The notes: a model not told the origin generated them from the sequence alone. 64,000 nt of DNA from Paludibacter sp. (GCA_028690665.1 JAQVAV010000005.1:62001-126000); one strand, 5' to 3'; counted from the first letter of the stretch, positions 1-7,779 are shown. Numbers and translations are program-made.

Positions 1-2
1 TC

Positions 3-377
3 AGTTGTATTTCGGTTTTCGGACAATACAATAACGGAGTAATCGTGGAGCCGGTATTGAAAACTGACACAACATCCATCGGGCAAAAAATCATTTATCC
101 GCAATTTAATGCCCCCGAAGTTACAATGGCCAGGATAACCATTAAACCAGGAAAATCCACAGGCTGGCATAAACATTCATTTCCTGTATTTGCTTATATC
201 CTTGAAGGTTCTCTTTCAATTGAAATTGAGAAAAAGCCAACAGTCATTTTCTCTGCCGGCCAGTCATTTGCAGAAGTAATGAACACTATGCATAACGGAA
301 CAAACAACTCAAACAAGGATGTTGTACTCATCGCCTTTTTCCTCGGAGGGAAAAACATGCCTTTGTCAACCCATTAA
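3..377 (+). CDS. Cupin-domain protein, 5' end outside the window
   Basis: Small single-domain cupin (beta-barrel) protein; function not assigned beyond the fold. The stretch around WHKHSF matches the first cupin motif (metal-binding His pair), followed by an ILEGSL turn and a second half ending in MNTMHNGTNNS. A GTG at 45 could serve as a start, but the frame stays open to the left edge and encodes residues ending SVFGQYNNG, which look like the end of a signal peptide. I therefore read the gene as partial with its true start upstream and the product as exported. A hairpin terminator follows the stop. Confident in the fold and the truncation, not in the substrate. Confidence 0.8.
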   Translation, partial: SCISVFGQYNNGVIVEPVLKTDTTSIGQKIIYPQFNAPEVTMARITIKPGKSTGWHKHSFPVFAYILEGSLSIEIEKKPTVIFSAGQSFAEVMNTMHNGTNNSNKDVVLIAFFLGGKNMPLSTH

Positions 378-384
378 AAAAAGA

Positions 385-419
385 AGAACCTGCAACGGAT
401 TTACCCAATTGCAGGTTCT
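385..419. terminator. Bidirectional hairpin terminator
   Basis: Perfect 11-bp inverted repeat AGAACCTGCAA / TTGCAGGTTCT with a 13-nt loop lies between the convergent cupin gene and the minus-strand Spy-like gene. A run of A just left of it becomes a T tract on the minus strand, so it best fits termination of the minus-strand gene and may serve both. Confidence 0.75.
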
Positions 420-441
420 GATTATTCATCCTTAATTTTAA

Positions 442-894
442 TTACTCAGGTTTCGGACCTTCATCGTCACTACGACGGTCGGATCTTCTTTCCTGCATAC
501 GTTTCATTCTTTCTTCACGAATCTGTTTCAGCTGAGTCATTTTGTCTTTTCCAATAATACTTTCAAGTTCCGTATCATTGGCTTTGCGTTCTGCTTCCAT
601 TTTTTCGCGCATTTCTTCACGTGATTTGTCAGCTTTTTCCCTTTGTTCTTTTGCTTCTGCACGCATTTCTTCGCGTTTTTTATCCTGCTTTTCGTAAAGA
701 GCCTGCACCTTGGCTTTCTGTTCCTCTGTCAGTTCCAATTGTTTAGCCAATCGTTCGGCACGATCTTTTGCGGTAATTTCCATGCGTTTTCCTTCCGGAC
801 CTCTTTCTCCACGTGGTGGACGCTGATCTTGTGCATTTAACACAAAACTCATAGAGAAAATAACTGTCAAAGCTAACATTACATACTTTTTCAT
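442..894 (-). CDS. Secreted Spy/CpxP-like (DUF4890-type) coiled-coil protein
   Basis: Signal peptide MKKYVMLAL...LNAQ followed by about 125 highly charged, helix-forming residues. The LELTEEQKAKVQALYEK segment resembles the LTxxQ motif of periplasmic Spy/CpxP chaperones, and the rest is a Glu/Lys/Arg-rich coiled coil with a basic then acidic tail. The longer frame begins at a TTG at 921; the ATG at 894 gives a standard signal peptide and is preferred. The next minus-strand gene is a shorter protein of the same kind. Family-level role (periplasmic chaperone or envelope stress) is by analogy only. Confidence 0.75.
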   Translation of the reverse strand: MKKYVMLALTVIFSMSFVLNAQDQRPPRGERGPEGKRMEITAKDRAERLAKQLELTEEQKAKVQALYEKQDKKREEMRAEAKEQREKADKSREEMREKMEAERKANDTELESIIGKDKMTQLKQIREERMKRMQERRSDRRSDDEGPKPE

Positions 895-1052
895 AAATCT
901 GAATTTTTTAGTGTAAAACAATTTCTTCTTTTGTTAGCTTTGACTCCGCAGACTAATTTTGGTTTAATTCAAACATCTGTATTTTAAATTATTAACTCAC
1001 AATCTGAGAAAAACTTAAAAATAATTCCGTTATTTAAACCTTTATGTCTGAT

Positions 1053-1418
1053 TTATATCACATCTTTTTTCTTAAGCTCCTTGTATTTTTCGTATTTTTC
1101 CTTACCAAGTATTTTTTTCAGTTGCCCTTTTTGATTTTTTTTCAATTTTTCAATTTTTTTCTTCTCTTTTTTCTGGGAAAGATTTGCTGATTTTACTTGT
1201 TGTTTCTCCTTTTCTGTATTTACTAATAATGTTTTGACCCGAGTTCCTTCTTTCTCTGTAAGCTTCAATTCTTTGGTCATAACTTTCACTTTCTGATCAA
1301 CAGTCGGTTTTTGTTTCACTTCGGTTTTTGCTTGAGTAGATTTGGTATCTTTGACCTGAGCCGATACTGTTCCGGCCAACAGGAACACAGTTGCAACGAA
1401 AAATACAATTTTTTTCAT
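1053..1418 (-). CDS. Small secreted Lys-rich Spy-like protein
   Basis: A 121-residue protein with a clear signal peptide (MKKIVFFVATVFLLAGTVSAQ) and a very basic helical body containing LKLTEKEGTRVKTLL, which corresponds to the LTxxQ-like segment of its neighbour, and a C-terminal KILGKEKYEKYKELKKK. It appears to be a divergent relative of the protein encoded at 442-894. It has its own probable promoter (TACATTTG on the minus strand at 1445-1452), so the two need not be co-transcribed. Exact function unknown; strong Lys content suggests electrostatic binding to an anionic partner (inference). Confidence 0.7.
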   Translation of the reverse strand: MKKIVFFVATVFLLAGTVSAQVKDTKSTQAKTEVKQKPTVDQKVKVMTKELKLTEKEGTRVKTLLVNTEKEKQQVKSANLSQKKEKKKIEKLKKNQKGQLKKILGKEKYEKYKELKKKDVI

Positions 1419-1444
1419 AAATTTTATTTTTAAATTTCAATGTG

Positions 1445-1473
1445 CAAATGTATGAAAATCAGCTATACAACAA
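1445..1473 (-). promoter_or_regulatory. Probable Bacteroidota promoter for the Lys-rich Spy-like gene
   Basis: Minus strand reads TTG-N18-TACATTTG, matching the Bacteroidota consensus TTTG-N19/21-TAnnTTTG closely. The -7 box ends 27 nt upstream of the ATG at 1418. Confidence 0.5.
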
Positions 1474-1491
1474 TCTAAAAAACATAAAAAA

Positions 1492-1523
1492 CCTGCCAAT
1501 GAACATTAAAATTCATTAGCAGG
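1492..1523 (-). terminator. Terminator of the ArsR-to-thioredoxin operon
   Basis: Stem CCTGCCAATGAA / TTCATTAGCAGG has one mismatch and an 8-nt loop. On the minus strand it is followed by a T-rich tract, and it lies about 30 nt beyond the thioredoxin stop codon. Confidence 0.7.
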
Positions 1524-1555
1524 CATTTTGGTTTAATTTGCGCTTAGAGAATATT

Positions 1556-2038
1556 TTATTTCTTTTTCAAAAGAACTTCGTCAATTGCTTGTTTAAAGGC
1601 TTCTTTCGGAAGTGCGCCTTGTGCCATTTGCGGATTTTCACCCATTGGGCAGAACAGCAAAGTAGGAATACTTCGAATACCAAATGCAGAAGCAAGCTCC
1701 ATTTCTTCCTCAGTGTTTACTTTATAGATATAAATCTGCCCATCGTATTCTTTGGCAAGTTCTTCAAGAATAGGTGCAACAGCTTTACATGGTCCACACC
1801 AGTTTGCATAAAAATCTATAATACAAGGCTTGTCACCCAGATATTTCCATTCTGTAGGATTCGTTTCGTAATTAGCCACTTTTGCTAAGAAATCGGTTTT
1901 AGTCAAATGAATTGTTCCCATTTTCTTTACTTCTTTTGTAGAGTTATTATCTTCGTTATTACTTTCTTTATTATTTCCTGCACATGCAGTTATTGCTATT
2001 ACTACGAGCATAAGAGCAGCTCCAATGATCTTCTTCAT
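1556..2038 (-). CDS. Lipoprotein thioredoxin
   Basis: Thioredoxin-fold disulfide reductase predicted to be anchored in the envelope. A lipoprotein signal (MKKIIGAALMLVVIAITAC, Cys19) is followed by a short Asn/Glu linker and a complete thioredoxin domain with the active site WCGPCK, the FYANWC strand and the cis-Pro in RSIPTLL. It is the last gene of the minus-strand operon starting with the ArsR regulator. Most cytosolic TrxA proteins lack such a signal, so this one probably acts on exported Cys proteins; its operon partners, which carry paired cysteines, are candidate substrates (inference). Confidence 0.88.
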   Translation of the reverse strand: MKKIIGAALMLVVIAITACAGNNKESNNEDNNSTKEVKKMGTIHLTKTDFLAKVANYETNPTEWKYLGDKPCIIDFYANWCGPCKAVAPILEELAKEYDGQIYIYKVNTEEEMELASAFGIRSIPTLLFCPMGENPQMAQGALPKEAFKQAIDEVLLKKK

Positions 2039-2089
2039 ATCTTTTACTTGTTTTAATATAATTATTATTCAATTTTTTATTCTGAAAAA

Positions 2090-2353
2090 TCAAAGAGAAC
2101 ACTCCCACAATGAAGGATCATTATAATCAATCTGCCCCTGCTCTTCTCCTTGTGGAATTTCTTTCCACCCCAATGAATCCAGAGTTTCGGCAAGTTGTTC
2201 TCTTGTCACCTCTTCGGTATGATTTATAACAATCTTTCCATCAATTCGATCCATTTCTGCTCCAAAAACCCCCTGAAGAGCTCCCAGTGTTTTAAGCACC
2301 TCATTATTACAGGTCATACACTGTGTCGTTGAAACATAAAAAGTGCTATACAT
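2090..2353 (-). CDS. HMA (heavy-metal-associated) domain protein
   Basis: About 87 residues with a ferredoxin-like HMA fold: the STTQCMTCNNEVLKTL segment carries the CxxC metal/thiol motif and is followed by GVFGAEMDRIDGKIVINH and LAETLDSLGW, in the usual HMA order. The longer frame begins with a TTG at 2386; the ATG at 2353 is chosen because it overlaps the upstream stop (ATGTATAG), giving an 8-bp overlap typical of translational coupling. The C-terminus has an extra acidic tail ending WECSL. No signal peptide is seen. Probably handles a soft metal ion or a thiol in the cytosol (family knowledge). Confidence 0.8.
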   Translation of the reverse strand: MYSTFYVSTTQCMTCNNEVLKTLGALQGVFGAEMDRIDGKIVINHTEEVTREQLAETLDSLGWKEIPQGEEQGQIDYNDPSLWECSL

Positions 2354-2606
2354 TTGTCTTATCTTTTTTAGGTTCGTATTCGTCAAAAGTCATCACCTGC
2401 TTATCATCATCTTTTGGTACATTCGTAGTACAGGCACCTCCGGGACAACTCACATTCAGCAAAGCCATACCAGCCAAAACAACAGCGCCTATCAAATAAA
2501 GTTGCTCACCCGTAGTAAAATAGGCAACTCCTAATGCCACACCAAGAATCAGACGAAATACCCGACCGAAATCCCAACCGGAAAAATATTTTTTAATTGC
2601 TTCCAT
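2346..2606 (-). CDS. Small YgaP-like (DUF2892) membrane protein
   Basis: About 86 residues, two predicted transmembrane helices (FRLILGVALGVAYF and YLIGAVVLAGMALL) and a Cys pair in SCPGGACTT, then a charged tail. This pattern matches the DUF2892 inner-membrane domain found alone or attached to rhodanese in YgaP. The ATG at 2606 is preferred; the longer frame up to 2681 would run through the upstream gene. Start and stop overlap both neighbours (14 bp with the upstream gene, 8 bp with the HMA gene), so it sits in a tightly coupled operon. YgaP-type proteins are tied to sulfane-sulfur handling; that role here is inference. Confidence 0.72.
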   Translation of the reverse strand: MEAIKKYFSGWDFGRVFRLILGVALGVAYFTTGEQLYLIGAVVLAGMALLNVSCPGGACTTNVPKDDDKQVMTFDEYEPKKDKTNV

Positions 2607-2808
2607 TTCCCTTTTTTTCTTTTTTTGTAAACAGATCAAACAATAAATAACCGAAAATTCCTCCAAAAACAATACTTGCATAAGGATTTGATGTTATAGG
2701 ACAGGTACCGCTCTGGCAACCGACATAGTAATAATAAACAAATCCACCTATAACCCCTGCTACCACTCCGATAATACGAAGGAGATATTTTTTTATAAAT
2801 TCTGTCAT
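2593..2808 (-). CDS. Small two-helix membrane protein with CxxxxC pair (DUF6132-like)
   Basis: A 71-residue protein with two hydrophobic helices (LLRIIGVVAGVIGGFVYYYYV and ASIVFGGIFGYLLFDLF) separated by the loop GCQSGTCPITSNPY, ending in a Lys-rich tail. I recall this loop from a small Bacteroidota family annotated DUF6132; function is unknown. The two cysteines sit between the helices, mirroring the CPGGAC pair of the next gene. It is the first gene after the ArsR regulator, 70 bp downstream of its stop. Confidence 0.7.
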   Translation of the reverse strand: MTEFIKKYLLRIIGVVAGVIGGFVYYYYVGCQSGTCPITSNPYASIVFGGIFGYLLFDLFTKKEKKGNGSN

Positions 2809-2878
2809 ACACTATATAAATTAAAAAATAAAATCATGTTCATTCAAACATACTTTCATATATCATGCCAAAAAAAAT

Positions 2879-3178
2879 TTATTCGCCGCAATTACAACTC
2901 TTTATCGAATCTATGATTTGTGCAATTTGCCTATGTTTCAACGAATAATAACAGTTTTTACCATCTCTCCGGCAATTAAGAATCCCTTTGGCTCTCATAT
3001 CCGTTAAATGATGCGATAATAATGATTGCTCACACTGCAATTTCTCCCCGATTTGAGATACGTTTAATTCCTCGTTATTTGCCAACAGAGAAATAACGCA
3101 AAGTCTCGTGCCATTGGAAATTGCTTTGAGCATATAAGCTGCTTCTTCCATTTGTAATATTTCGTTTTCCTGATTCAT
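2879..3178 (-). CDS. ArsR-family transcriptional regulator
   Basis: Winged-helix repressor of about 99 residues: ISNGTRLCVISLLA (helix 1-2), VSQIGEKLQCEQSLLSHHLTDMRAKG (recognition helix) and the wing GKNCYYSL. The arsenic motif CVC of classical ArsR is absent, but there are cysteines at RLC, LQC, LNC, KNC and a terminal CNC, so a thiol, persulfide or soft-metal signal is plausible. A longer frame starts at 3208, but the promoter -7 box at 3194-3201 lies downstream of that codon, which fixes the start at 3178. It heads the operon running to the thioredoxin and is very likely autoregulated through the inverted repeat at 3196-3221. Confidence 0.88.
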   Translation of the reverse strand: MNQENEILQMEEAAYMLKAISNGTRLCVISLLANNEELNVSQIGEKLQCEQSLLSHHLTDMRAKGILNCRRDGKNCYYSLKHRQIAQIIDSIKSCNCGE

Positions 3179-3193
3179 GTTACAAACTTTCTG

Positions 3194-3225
3194 CAAATAT
3201 ATGAACATTTATTCATATATTGAAA
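3194..3225 (-). promoter_or_regulatory. Promoter of the ArsR operon
   Basis: On the minus strand the -7 element TATATTTG (3201 to 3194) is preceded after 20 nt by TTTC, one mismatch from the -33 TTTG. The predicted transcription start lies about 10 nt before the ATG at 3178. The operator lies across the spacer and -7 box. Confidence 0.6.
3196..3221. promoter_or_regulatory. ArsR/SmtB-type operator
   Basis: Perfect 10-bp inverted repeat AATATATGAA-N6-TTCATATATT. The core ATATGAACA...TATTCATAT resembles the imperfect 12-2-12 operators of SmtB/ArsR regulators. It covers the spacer and part of the -7 element of the ArsR promoter, the classic position for repression. Confidence 0.75.
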
Positions 3226-3303
3226 TATTTTTGATATTTTTTAATATAAAATACTTCAAATGTCAGCAAATGAAAAAATGGGCATGTTAAAGAAAAATAG
3301 TAG

Positions 3304-3333
3304 TTTATGTTTTTAAAGAAAAAAGTATCTTTG
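3304..3333 (+). promoter_or_regulatory. Probable promoter of aroB
   Basis: TTTA-N18-TATCTTTG; the -7 element is a perfect TAnnTTTG and lies 18 nt before the aroB ATG. Confidence 0.5.
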
Positions 3334-3351
3334 TAAGCTAATTTCAAAACG

Positions 3352-4404
3352 ATGAATCAACAGGTTACAAAAATATGTAAGGATTTTATATCCGAACTGG
3401 ACGACGCAATAGGGAAGCAGAAAGCTGAAAATATTTTCATACTTACCGATGACAATACGGCGCATTTTTGTCTCCCGGAGGTTTTGAAATCGGAAAAGCT
3501 GACAGGTTGTCACCTGATCAACATTCCAAACGGGGACGAAAATAAAAATATTGAATCGGCTGTCGGCATTTGGAAATATCTGAGTGAGAACAGAGCAACC
3601 CGTAAATCACTGATGATAAATGTCGGAGGAGGTATGATAACCGACATTGGAGGTTTCACTGCGTCAACATTTAAACGGGGAATTCGTTATATCAACATTT
3701 CAACGTCATTGCTGGGAGCCGTAGACGCTGCAACCGGTGGAAAAACCGGAATTAATTTTCTGGGCCTGAAAAATGAAATTGGAGTATTTGCTCCGGCAGA
3801 GAGTGTTTTAATCAATATTGACTTTTTTAAAACCCTTGATGCAAAAAACCTCAGATCGGGTTATGCCGAAATGGTAAAACACGCTTTAATTGATACTCGT
3901 GAAGAATGGAACGTCATCTTATCATTCGATCTTGAAAATATAAATTTTGATGAATTACGCGAATTGGTCGACAGAAGTATCCGTGTGAAAGAGCGAGTTG
4001 TTGAGCAGGACCCGAAAGAACAAAACATACGCAAGGCATTGAACCTGGGTCATACTTTTGGTCACGCTTTCGAAAGTTATTCGTATAAAACCGAGAGACC
4101 TGCATTACATGGCTATGCGGTAATATGGGGTTTACTATGTGAACTCTATTTATCCCATATAAAATTAAATTTTCCAAAAGAAGATTTAATAAAACTAAGA
4201 AACCTAATAAAAGAATACTACGGTTCGTTTATTATTGACTGTTCGGATTACGAAAATCTTTTCGAACTTATGACACATGACAAAAAAAATGAATCGAATG
4301 AAATCAACTTTACACTGTTATCCGACATTGGAGAAATCCATATAAACCAAACGGCAACCAAAGAAGAGATTTTTGAATGTTTTGATTTTTATGCCGGATT
4401 TTAA
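3352..4404 (+). CDS. aroB: 3-dehydroquinate synthase
   Basis: Second step of the shikimate pathway: NAD- and Zn-dependent conversion of DAHP to 3-dehydroquinate in the cytosol. At 350 residues it has the family length. Visible motifs are NVGGGMITDIGGF (NAD site), STSLLGAVDAATGGKTGINF (substrate/phosphate loop), GYAEMVKHALI (Zn-ligand Glu), LGHTFGHA with His234, and LHGYAV with the second His ligand. The variation STSLLGAVDAA for the more usual PTTLLAxVDSS resembles AroB of other Bacteroidales as I recall. It is followed without a gap by a CoA-binding protein (stop TAA directly before ATG). Confidence 0.9.
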   Translation: MNQQVTKICKDFISELDDAIGKQKAENIFILTDDNTAHFCLPEVLKSEKLTGCHLINIPNGDENKNIESAVGIWKYLSENRATRKSLMINVGGGMITDIGGFTASTFKRGIRYINISTSLLGAVDAATGGKTGINFLGLKNEIGVFAPAESVLINIDFFKTLDAKNLRSGYAEMVKHALIDTREEWNVILSFDLENINFDELRELVDRSIRVKERVVEQDPKEQNIRKALNLGHTFGHAFESYSYKTERPALHGYAVIWGLLCELYLSHIKLNFPKEDLIKLRNLIKEYYGSFIIDCSDYENLFELMTHDKKNESNEINFTLLSDIGEIHINQTATKEEIFECFDFYAGF

Positions 4405-4779
4405 ATGAATAAAAGAAATATGAAAAAAACTTTGATCATAGGAGCTAGCAATAATCCTGAACGATATGCTTACAAAGCAGCGGAACGACTTCTGAATCAC
4501 GAACATGAAATCGAACTGCTTGGCGTTCGTCCGGATGTGGTTTTTGGGAAAACCATAGACACGGAACGTAAACAATATGAGGATATTGATACAGTAACTC
4601 TTTATATCGGGCCGCAACGTCAAGTGGAATACTACGACTATGTACTTTCCTTGAAACCACGTCGTGTAATTTTCAATCCTGGCACAGAAAACCATGAATT
4701 TGAAGTCATGCTCCGTCAGAACGGAATTGATGTAGAAGAAGCCTGTACACTTGTTTTACTCGGAACAGGACAATATTAA
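4405..4779 (+). CDS. CoA-binding (Rossmann) domain protein
   Basis: Single-domain protein of about 120 residues related to YccU-type CoA-binding proteins: KKTLIIGASNNPERYAYKAAERLL is the dinucleotide-binding-like first beta-alpha unit, and LKPRRVIFNPGTEN the conserved central strand and loop. An ATG at 4420 (before KKTLII) is equally plausible as a start. It abuts aroB and is probably co-transcribed with it. Biochemical role of the family is unknown. Confidence 0.82.
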   Translation: MNKRNMKKTLIIGASNNPERYAYKAAERLLNHEHEIELLGVRPDVVFGKTIDTERKQYEDIDTVTLYIGPQRQVEYYDYVLSLKPRRVIFNPGTENHEFEVMLRQNGIDVEEACTLVLLGTGQY

Positions 4780-4860
4780 AAACTAAAAGTTATTCGCTTC
4801 GCTGTTTATCCACAAAATGGTTTGTATAAAACAGCATCAAAGCACCCAAGAACAAAAAAT

Positions 4861-5577
4861 ATGAAAATTGCTTTAATCGGCTACGGAAAGATGGGCAAGA
4901 TTATCGAAAAGATAGCCCGGGAAAGAGGACACGAAATAGTTTCAATCATAGATATAAATAACAGAGCTGATTTTAAATCCGAGGCTTTTAAAAGCGCTCA
5001 GGTTGCCATCGAATTTACAGCGCCTCAGGTTGCTTTAGAAAACATTCGAAGCGCTTTTGCATCTGGAGTTCCTGTAGTTTCGGGAACAACCGGCTGGACG
5101 TCAGTTCTGCCTGAATTGAAAAAAGAAATTGACGAAAAAGGATACACATTATTCTGGTCGTCGAATTTTAGTCTGGGTGTAAATATATTTATGGCAGTTA
5201 ATCAATATTTAGCCAAAATCATGAATCGGTTTCCGGAATATGATGTAGAAATGACCGAAGTTCATCATACTCAAAAGCTGGATGCACCAAGCGGAACTGC
5301 AATAACTTTAGCCGAAGAAATTCTCGAAAATATCGATCGAAAAAGTTTATGGGTAAAAGAAACCGCGACTAAACCGGGAGAAATGGCTATTAAATCCATT
5401 CGCGAAGGTCAGGTCCCGGGGATTCACACTATCCGATATGAATCAGGAGTCGATTCTATAGAAATTACACACAATGCCAAAAGTCGTGAAGGATTTGCTT
5501 TGGGAGCTGTTGTGGCAGCAGAATTTACTGCCGGAAAAAAAGGTCTGCTCGGCATGAACGATATGCTAAAATTCTGA
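4861..5577 (+). CDS. dapB: 4-hydroxy-tetrahydrodipicolinate reductase
   Basis: NAD(P)H-dependent reductase of the diaminopimelate/lysine pathway, needed for peptidoglycan precursors. The ATG at 4861 puts MKIALIGYGKMGK (GxGxxG nucleotide site) at the N-terminus; an upstream TTG at 4822 would only add an unrelated leader. The signature HHTQKLDAPSGTA carries the catalytic His pair and substrate-binding Lys. Length 238 residues is typical of Bacteroidota DapB. The next gene, lepB, is about 40 bp downstream on the same strand. Confidence 0.92.
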   Translation: MKIALIGYGKMGKIIEKIARERGHEIVSIIDINNRADFKSEAFKSAQVAIEFTAPQVALENIRSAFASGVPVVSGTTGWTSVLPELKKEIDEKGYTLFWSSNFSLGVNIFMAVNQYLAKIMNRFPEYDVEMTEVHHTQKLDAPSGTAITLAEEILENIDRKSLWVKETATKPGEMAIKSIREGQVPGIHTIRYESGVDSIEITHNAKSREGFALGAVVAAEFTAGKKGLLGMNDMLKF

Positions 5578-5618
5578 CCGGATCATTAATATACCGAATT
5601 ATTTAAATAAAAAACAAT

Positions 5619-7082
5619 ATGGCACAAAAAGAAAGCACATCGCGTTTCAAACAGCCTTTAAAACAATGGATTAAGGCAGCAATCTGGTGTATTATTTACA
5701 TTTTGTTCATTGTATGGGTAGGCAATTTCTGGTGGCTATTCCTGCTCCCGTTTATTTTCGATGCATTTGTTACCAAGTTCATTCCCTGGACATGGTGGAA
5801 AAATACGAAGAACAAAACGGTAAAAGGAGTTATGAGCTGGGTTGATGCGATTGTTTTCGCTCTTATTGCCGTATATTTTATCAATACTTATTTATTTCAG
5901 AATTATCAGATTCCCACATCATCGCTCGAGAAAACCTTGCTTGTGGGCGACTTTCTGTTCGTGAGCAAAGCCAGTTACGGGCCCCGCGTTCCGAATACAC
6001 CCTTATCATTTCCATTAGTACAACACACTTTCCCGGTACTCAACTGCAAATCGTATCTGGAACATCCACAATGGGAATATAAAAGATTAAAAGGCTTTGA
6101 TCACATCAAAAGAAACGATATTGTTGTATTCAACTTTCCTACAGGCGATACTGTTGCAGTAAAAGTTCAAAACCCCGATTATTATACAAGTTGCTATTAC
6201 GAAGGACAGAGCTTCTTTGCGCAACAATATCCTGACTCAGTTCTGACCAACGACCAGATTATGCAAGCAGGTCGTGAGATCGTAAAAAACAACAAATCAA
6301 CTTACGGTGACATTATTTACCGGCCGGTTGACAGAAGAGAAAATTACGTCAAACGTTGCGTTGGCATTCCCGGCGACTGGATTGAAATAAAAAACAACCA
6401 GCTTTATCACAATGGCGAAAAACAAGAAGATATTCCGGGTATTCAGTTCAATTATTTGGTGCAAACCGATGGAACTCCGCTTACAAAAGCTCTGGATAAA
6501 CTCGGAATAAGCATGGATGACAGAATGTACATTGACAACACGAGATATGCAGCCGGAATTCAGCAACTTGGATTCAATCCCGAATATCCGTTATACCATT
6601 TACCGCTTACAAAAGAAGCTTACAATACGTTGAAAAGCACATTGGGTGTAACAAGAATCCAGATTGAAACCGACGAACAACCAGGAATTGTTTTTCCGTT
6701 GGGGAATAAATACGGCTGGACAAGAGATAATTACGGTCCAATTTACATTCCGAAAAAAGGAGCTAAATTATTATTAAATTCATACAACCTGCCAATTTAC
6801 GAACGTATTATTCGCGTCTACGAACATAATACATTAGAAGTTAAAGATGGAAAATTCTTTATCAATGGCAAAGAAACAAAAACCTACCAGTTCAAAATGG
6901 ATTATTACTGGATGATGGGCGATAACCGCCACAATTCAGCGGATTCGCGCTATTGGGGATTTGTTCCTGAAGACCACATTGTAGGGCGCCCGGTATTTGT
7001 ATGGTTATCGCTCAATAAAGACAAAAGCTTGCTCGACGGAAAAATCAGGTTCAACAGATTCCTGAAAAATGCAGAAAGATAA
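5619..7082 (+). CDS. lepB: Signal peptidase I
   Basis: Membrane serine protease that removes Sec signal peptides. Two N-terminal hydrophobic segments (IWCIIYILFIVWVGNFWWLFLLPF and AIVFALIAVYFINTYLF) precede the catalytic module. The nucleophile is in IPTSSLEKTL (Ser102), the general base in YVKRCVGIPGD (Lys245), and the C-terminal box is MGDNRHNSADSRYWGFVP. At 487 residues it is longer than the E. coli enzyme because of inserted loops between the Ser and Lys boxes and before the C-terminal box, which is usual in Bacteroidales. It sits in a dapB-lepB-WbqC run. Confidence 0.92.
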   Translation: MAQKESTSRFKQPLKQWIKAAIWCIIYILFIVWVGNFWWLFLLPFIFDAFVTKFIPWTWWKNTKNKTVKGVMSWVDAIVFALIAVYFINTYLFQNYQIPTSSLEKTLLVGDFLFVSKASYGPRVPNTPLSFPLVQHTFPVLNCKSYLEHPQWEYKRLKGFDHIKRNDIVVFNFPTGDTVAVKVQNPDYYTSCYYEGQSFFAQQYPDSVLTNDQIMQAGREIVKNNKSTYGDIIYRPVDRRENYVKRCVGIPGDWIEIKNNQLYHNGEKQEDIPGIQFNYLVQTDGTPLTKALDKLGISMDDRMYIDNTRYAAGIQQLGFNPEYPLYHLPLTKEAYNTLKSTLGVTRIQIETDEQPGIVFPLGNKYGWTRDNYGPIYIPKKGAKLLLNSYNLPIYERIIRVYEHNTLEVKDGKFFINGKETKTYQFKMDYYWMMGDNRHNSADSRYWGFVPEDHIVGRPVFVWLSLNKDKSLLDGKIRFNRFLKNAER

Positions 7083-7090
7083 ACAGAATA

Positions 7091-7714
7091 ATGGCCAATA
7101 AAGACGGGTTATATATTTTATCTACCGCATATTTACCTCCGGCAGAATATTTTGTGGCTTTGGGAAAAGCCGAGGAAGTCATACTGGAACAATACGAGCA
7201 TTATCACAAACAAAGCTACAGAAACCGTTGCCGGATTATGTCCGCCAACGGGATTATGGATTTGGCTATTCCGGTTGAGAAGCCAGGTAAAGCATTTATC
7301 AGGGATGTAAAAATTTCAGATCAGACCGACTGGCAGACGCAACATTGGCGATCTATTGAATCAGCATACAGCTCCAGTCCGTTTTTTGAATATTATCAGG
7401 ACGATTTTAAGCCTTTTTTTGAAAAAAAATGGATATTTTTGTGGGACTTTAATTTTGAACTGCTAAACAAAGTTTTAGAACTTCTTGAGATGCAGTGTTC
7501 TGTAAGTTTCTCTGATAAATATACGTCTGTTTCCGGTGGAAAAGACTTACGTGATTTAATCCATCCGAAAAAAGAAATTATTTTCTCAACGGCTGGCTAT
7601 TATCAGGTATTTGAACAAAAATACGGATTTACAGATAATCTGAGCATCATCGACCTCTTGTTCAACATGGGAAATGAAAGCCAGCTAATATTGAACAGGT
7701 CAATTACGGGTTAA
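7091..7714 (+). CDS. WbqC family protein
   Basis: A 207-residue protein matching the WbqC-like family: LSTAYLPPAEYFVALGKAEEV at the N-terminus, KQSYRNRCRIMSANG, then WQTQHWRSIESAYSSSPFFEYY with the conserved Trp/Tyr residues. Family members occur in polysaccharide biosynthesis clusters or next to lepB in Bacteroidota; the reaction is not established. It starts 8 bp after lepB and is probably translated from the same transcript. Confidence 0.85.
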   Translation: MANKDGLYILSTAYLPPAEYFVALGKAEEVILEQYEHYHKQSYRNRCRIMSANGIMDLAIPVEKPGKAFIRDVKISDQTDWQTQHWRSIESAYSSSPFFEYYQDDFKPFFEKKWIFLWDFNFELLNKVLELLEMQCSVSFSDKYTSVSGGKDLRDLIHPKKEIIFSTAGYYQVFEQKYGFTDNLSIIDLLFNMGNESQLILNRSITG

Positions 7715-7779
7715 GGCTTGTTCGAAAAACAATAAAACATTAATATTCTTTCTCTATAAAGAATAAACAGTATATAATT

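Noticed and set aside
935-942. Plus-strand TAGCTTTG promoter-like box
   Set aside because: No plus-strand gene follows and the adjacent TTTG has almost no spacer; chance match in AT-rich DNA.
2830-2870. Possible second ArsR operator before the DUF6132-like gene
   Set aside because: Contains TTCATATAT as a half-site only; the partner half is missing, so no inverted repeat.
3352-4404. AroB-like protein as a sedoheptulose-phosphate cyclase (secondary metabolism)
   Set aside because: STSLLGAVDAATGGKTG differs from textbook AroB, but the metal ligands and overall motif order match Bacteroidales AroB, and no natural-product genes lie nearby.
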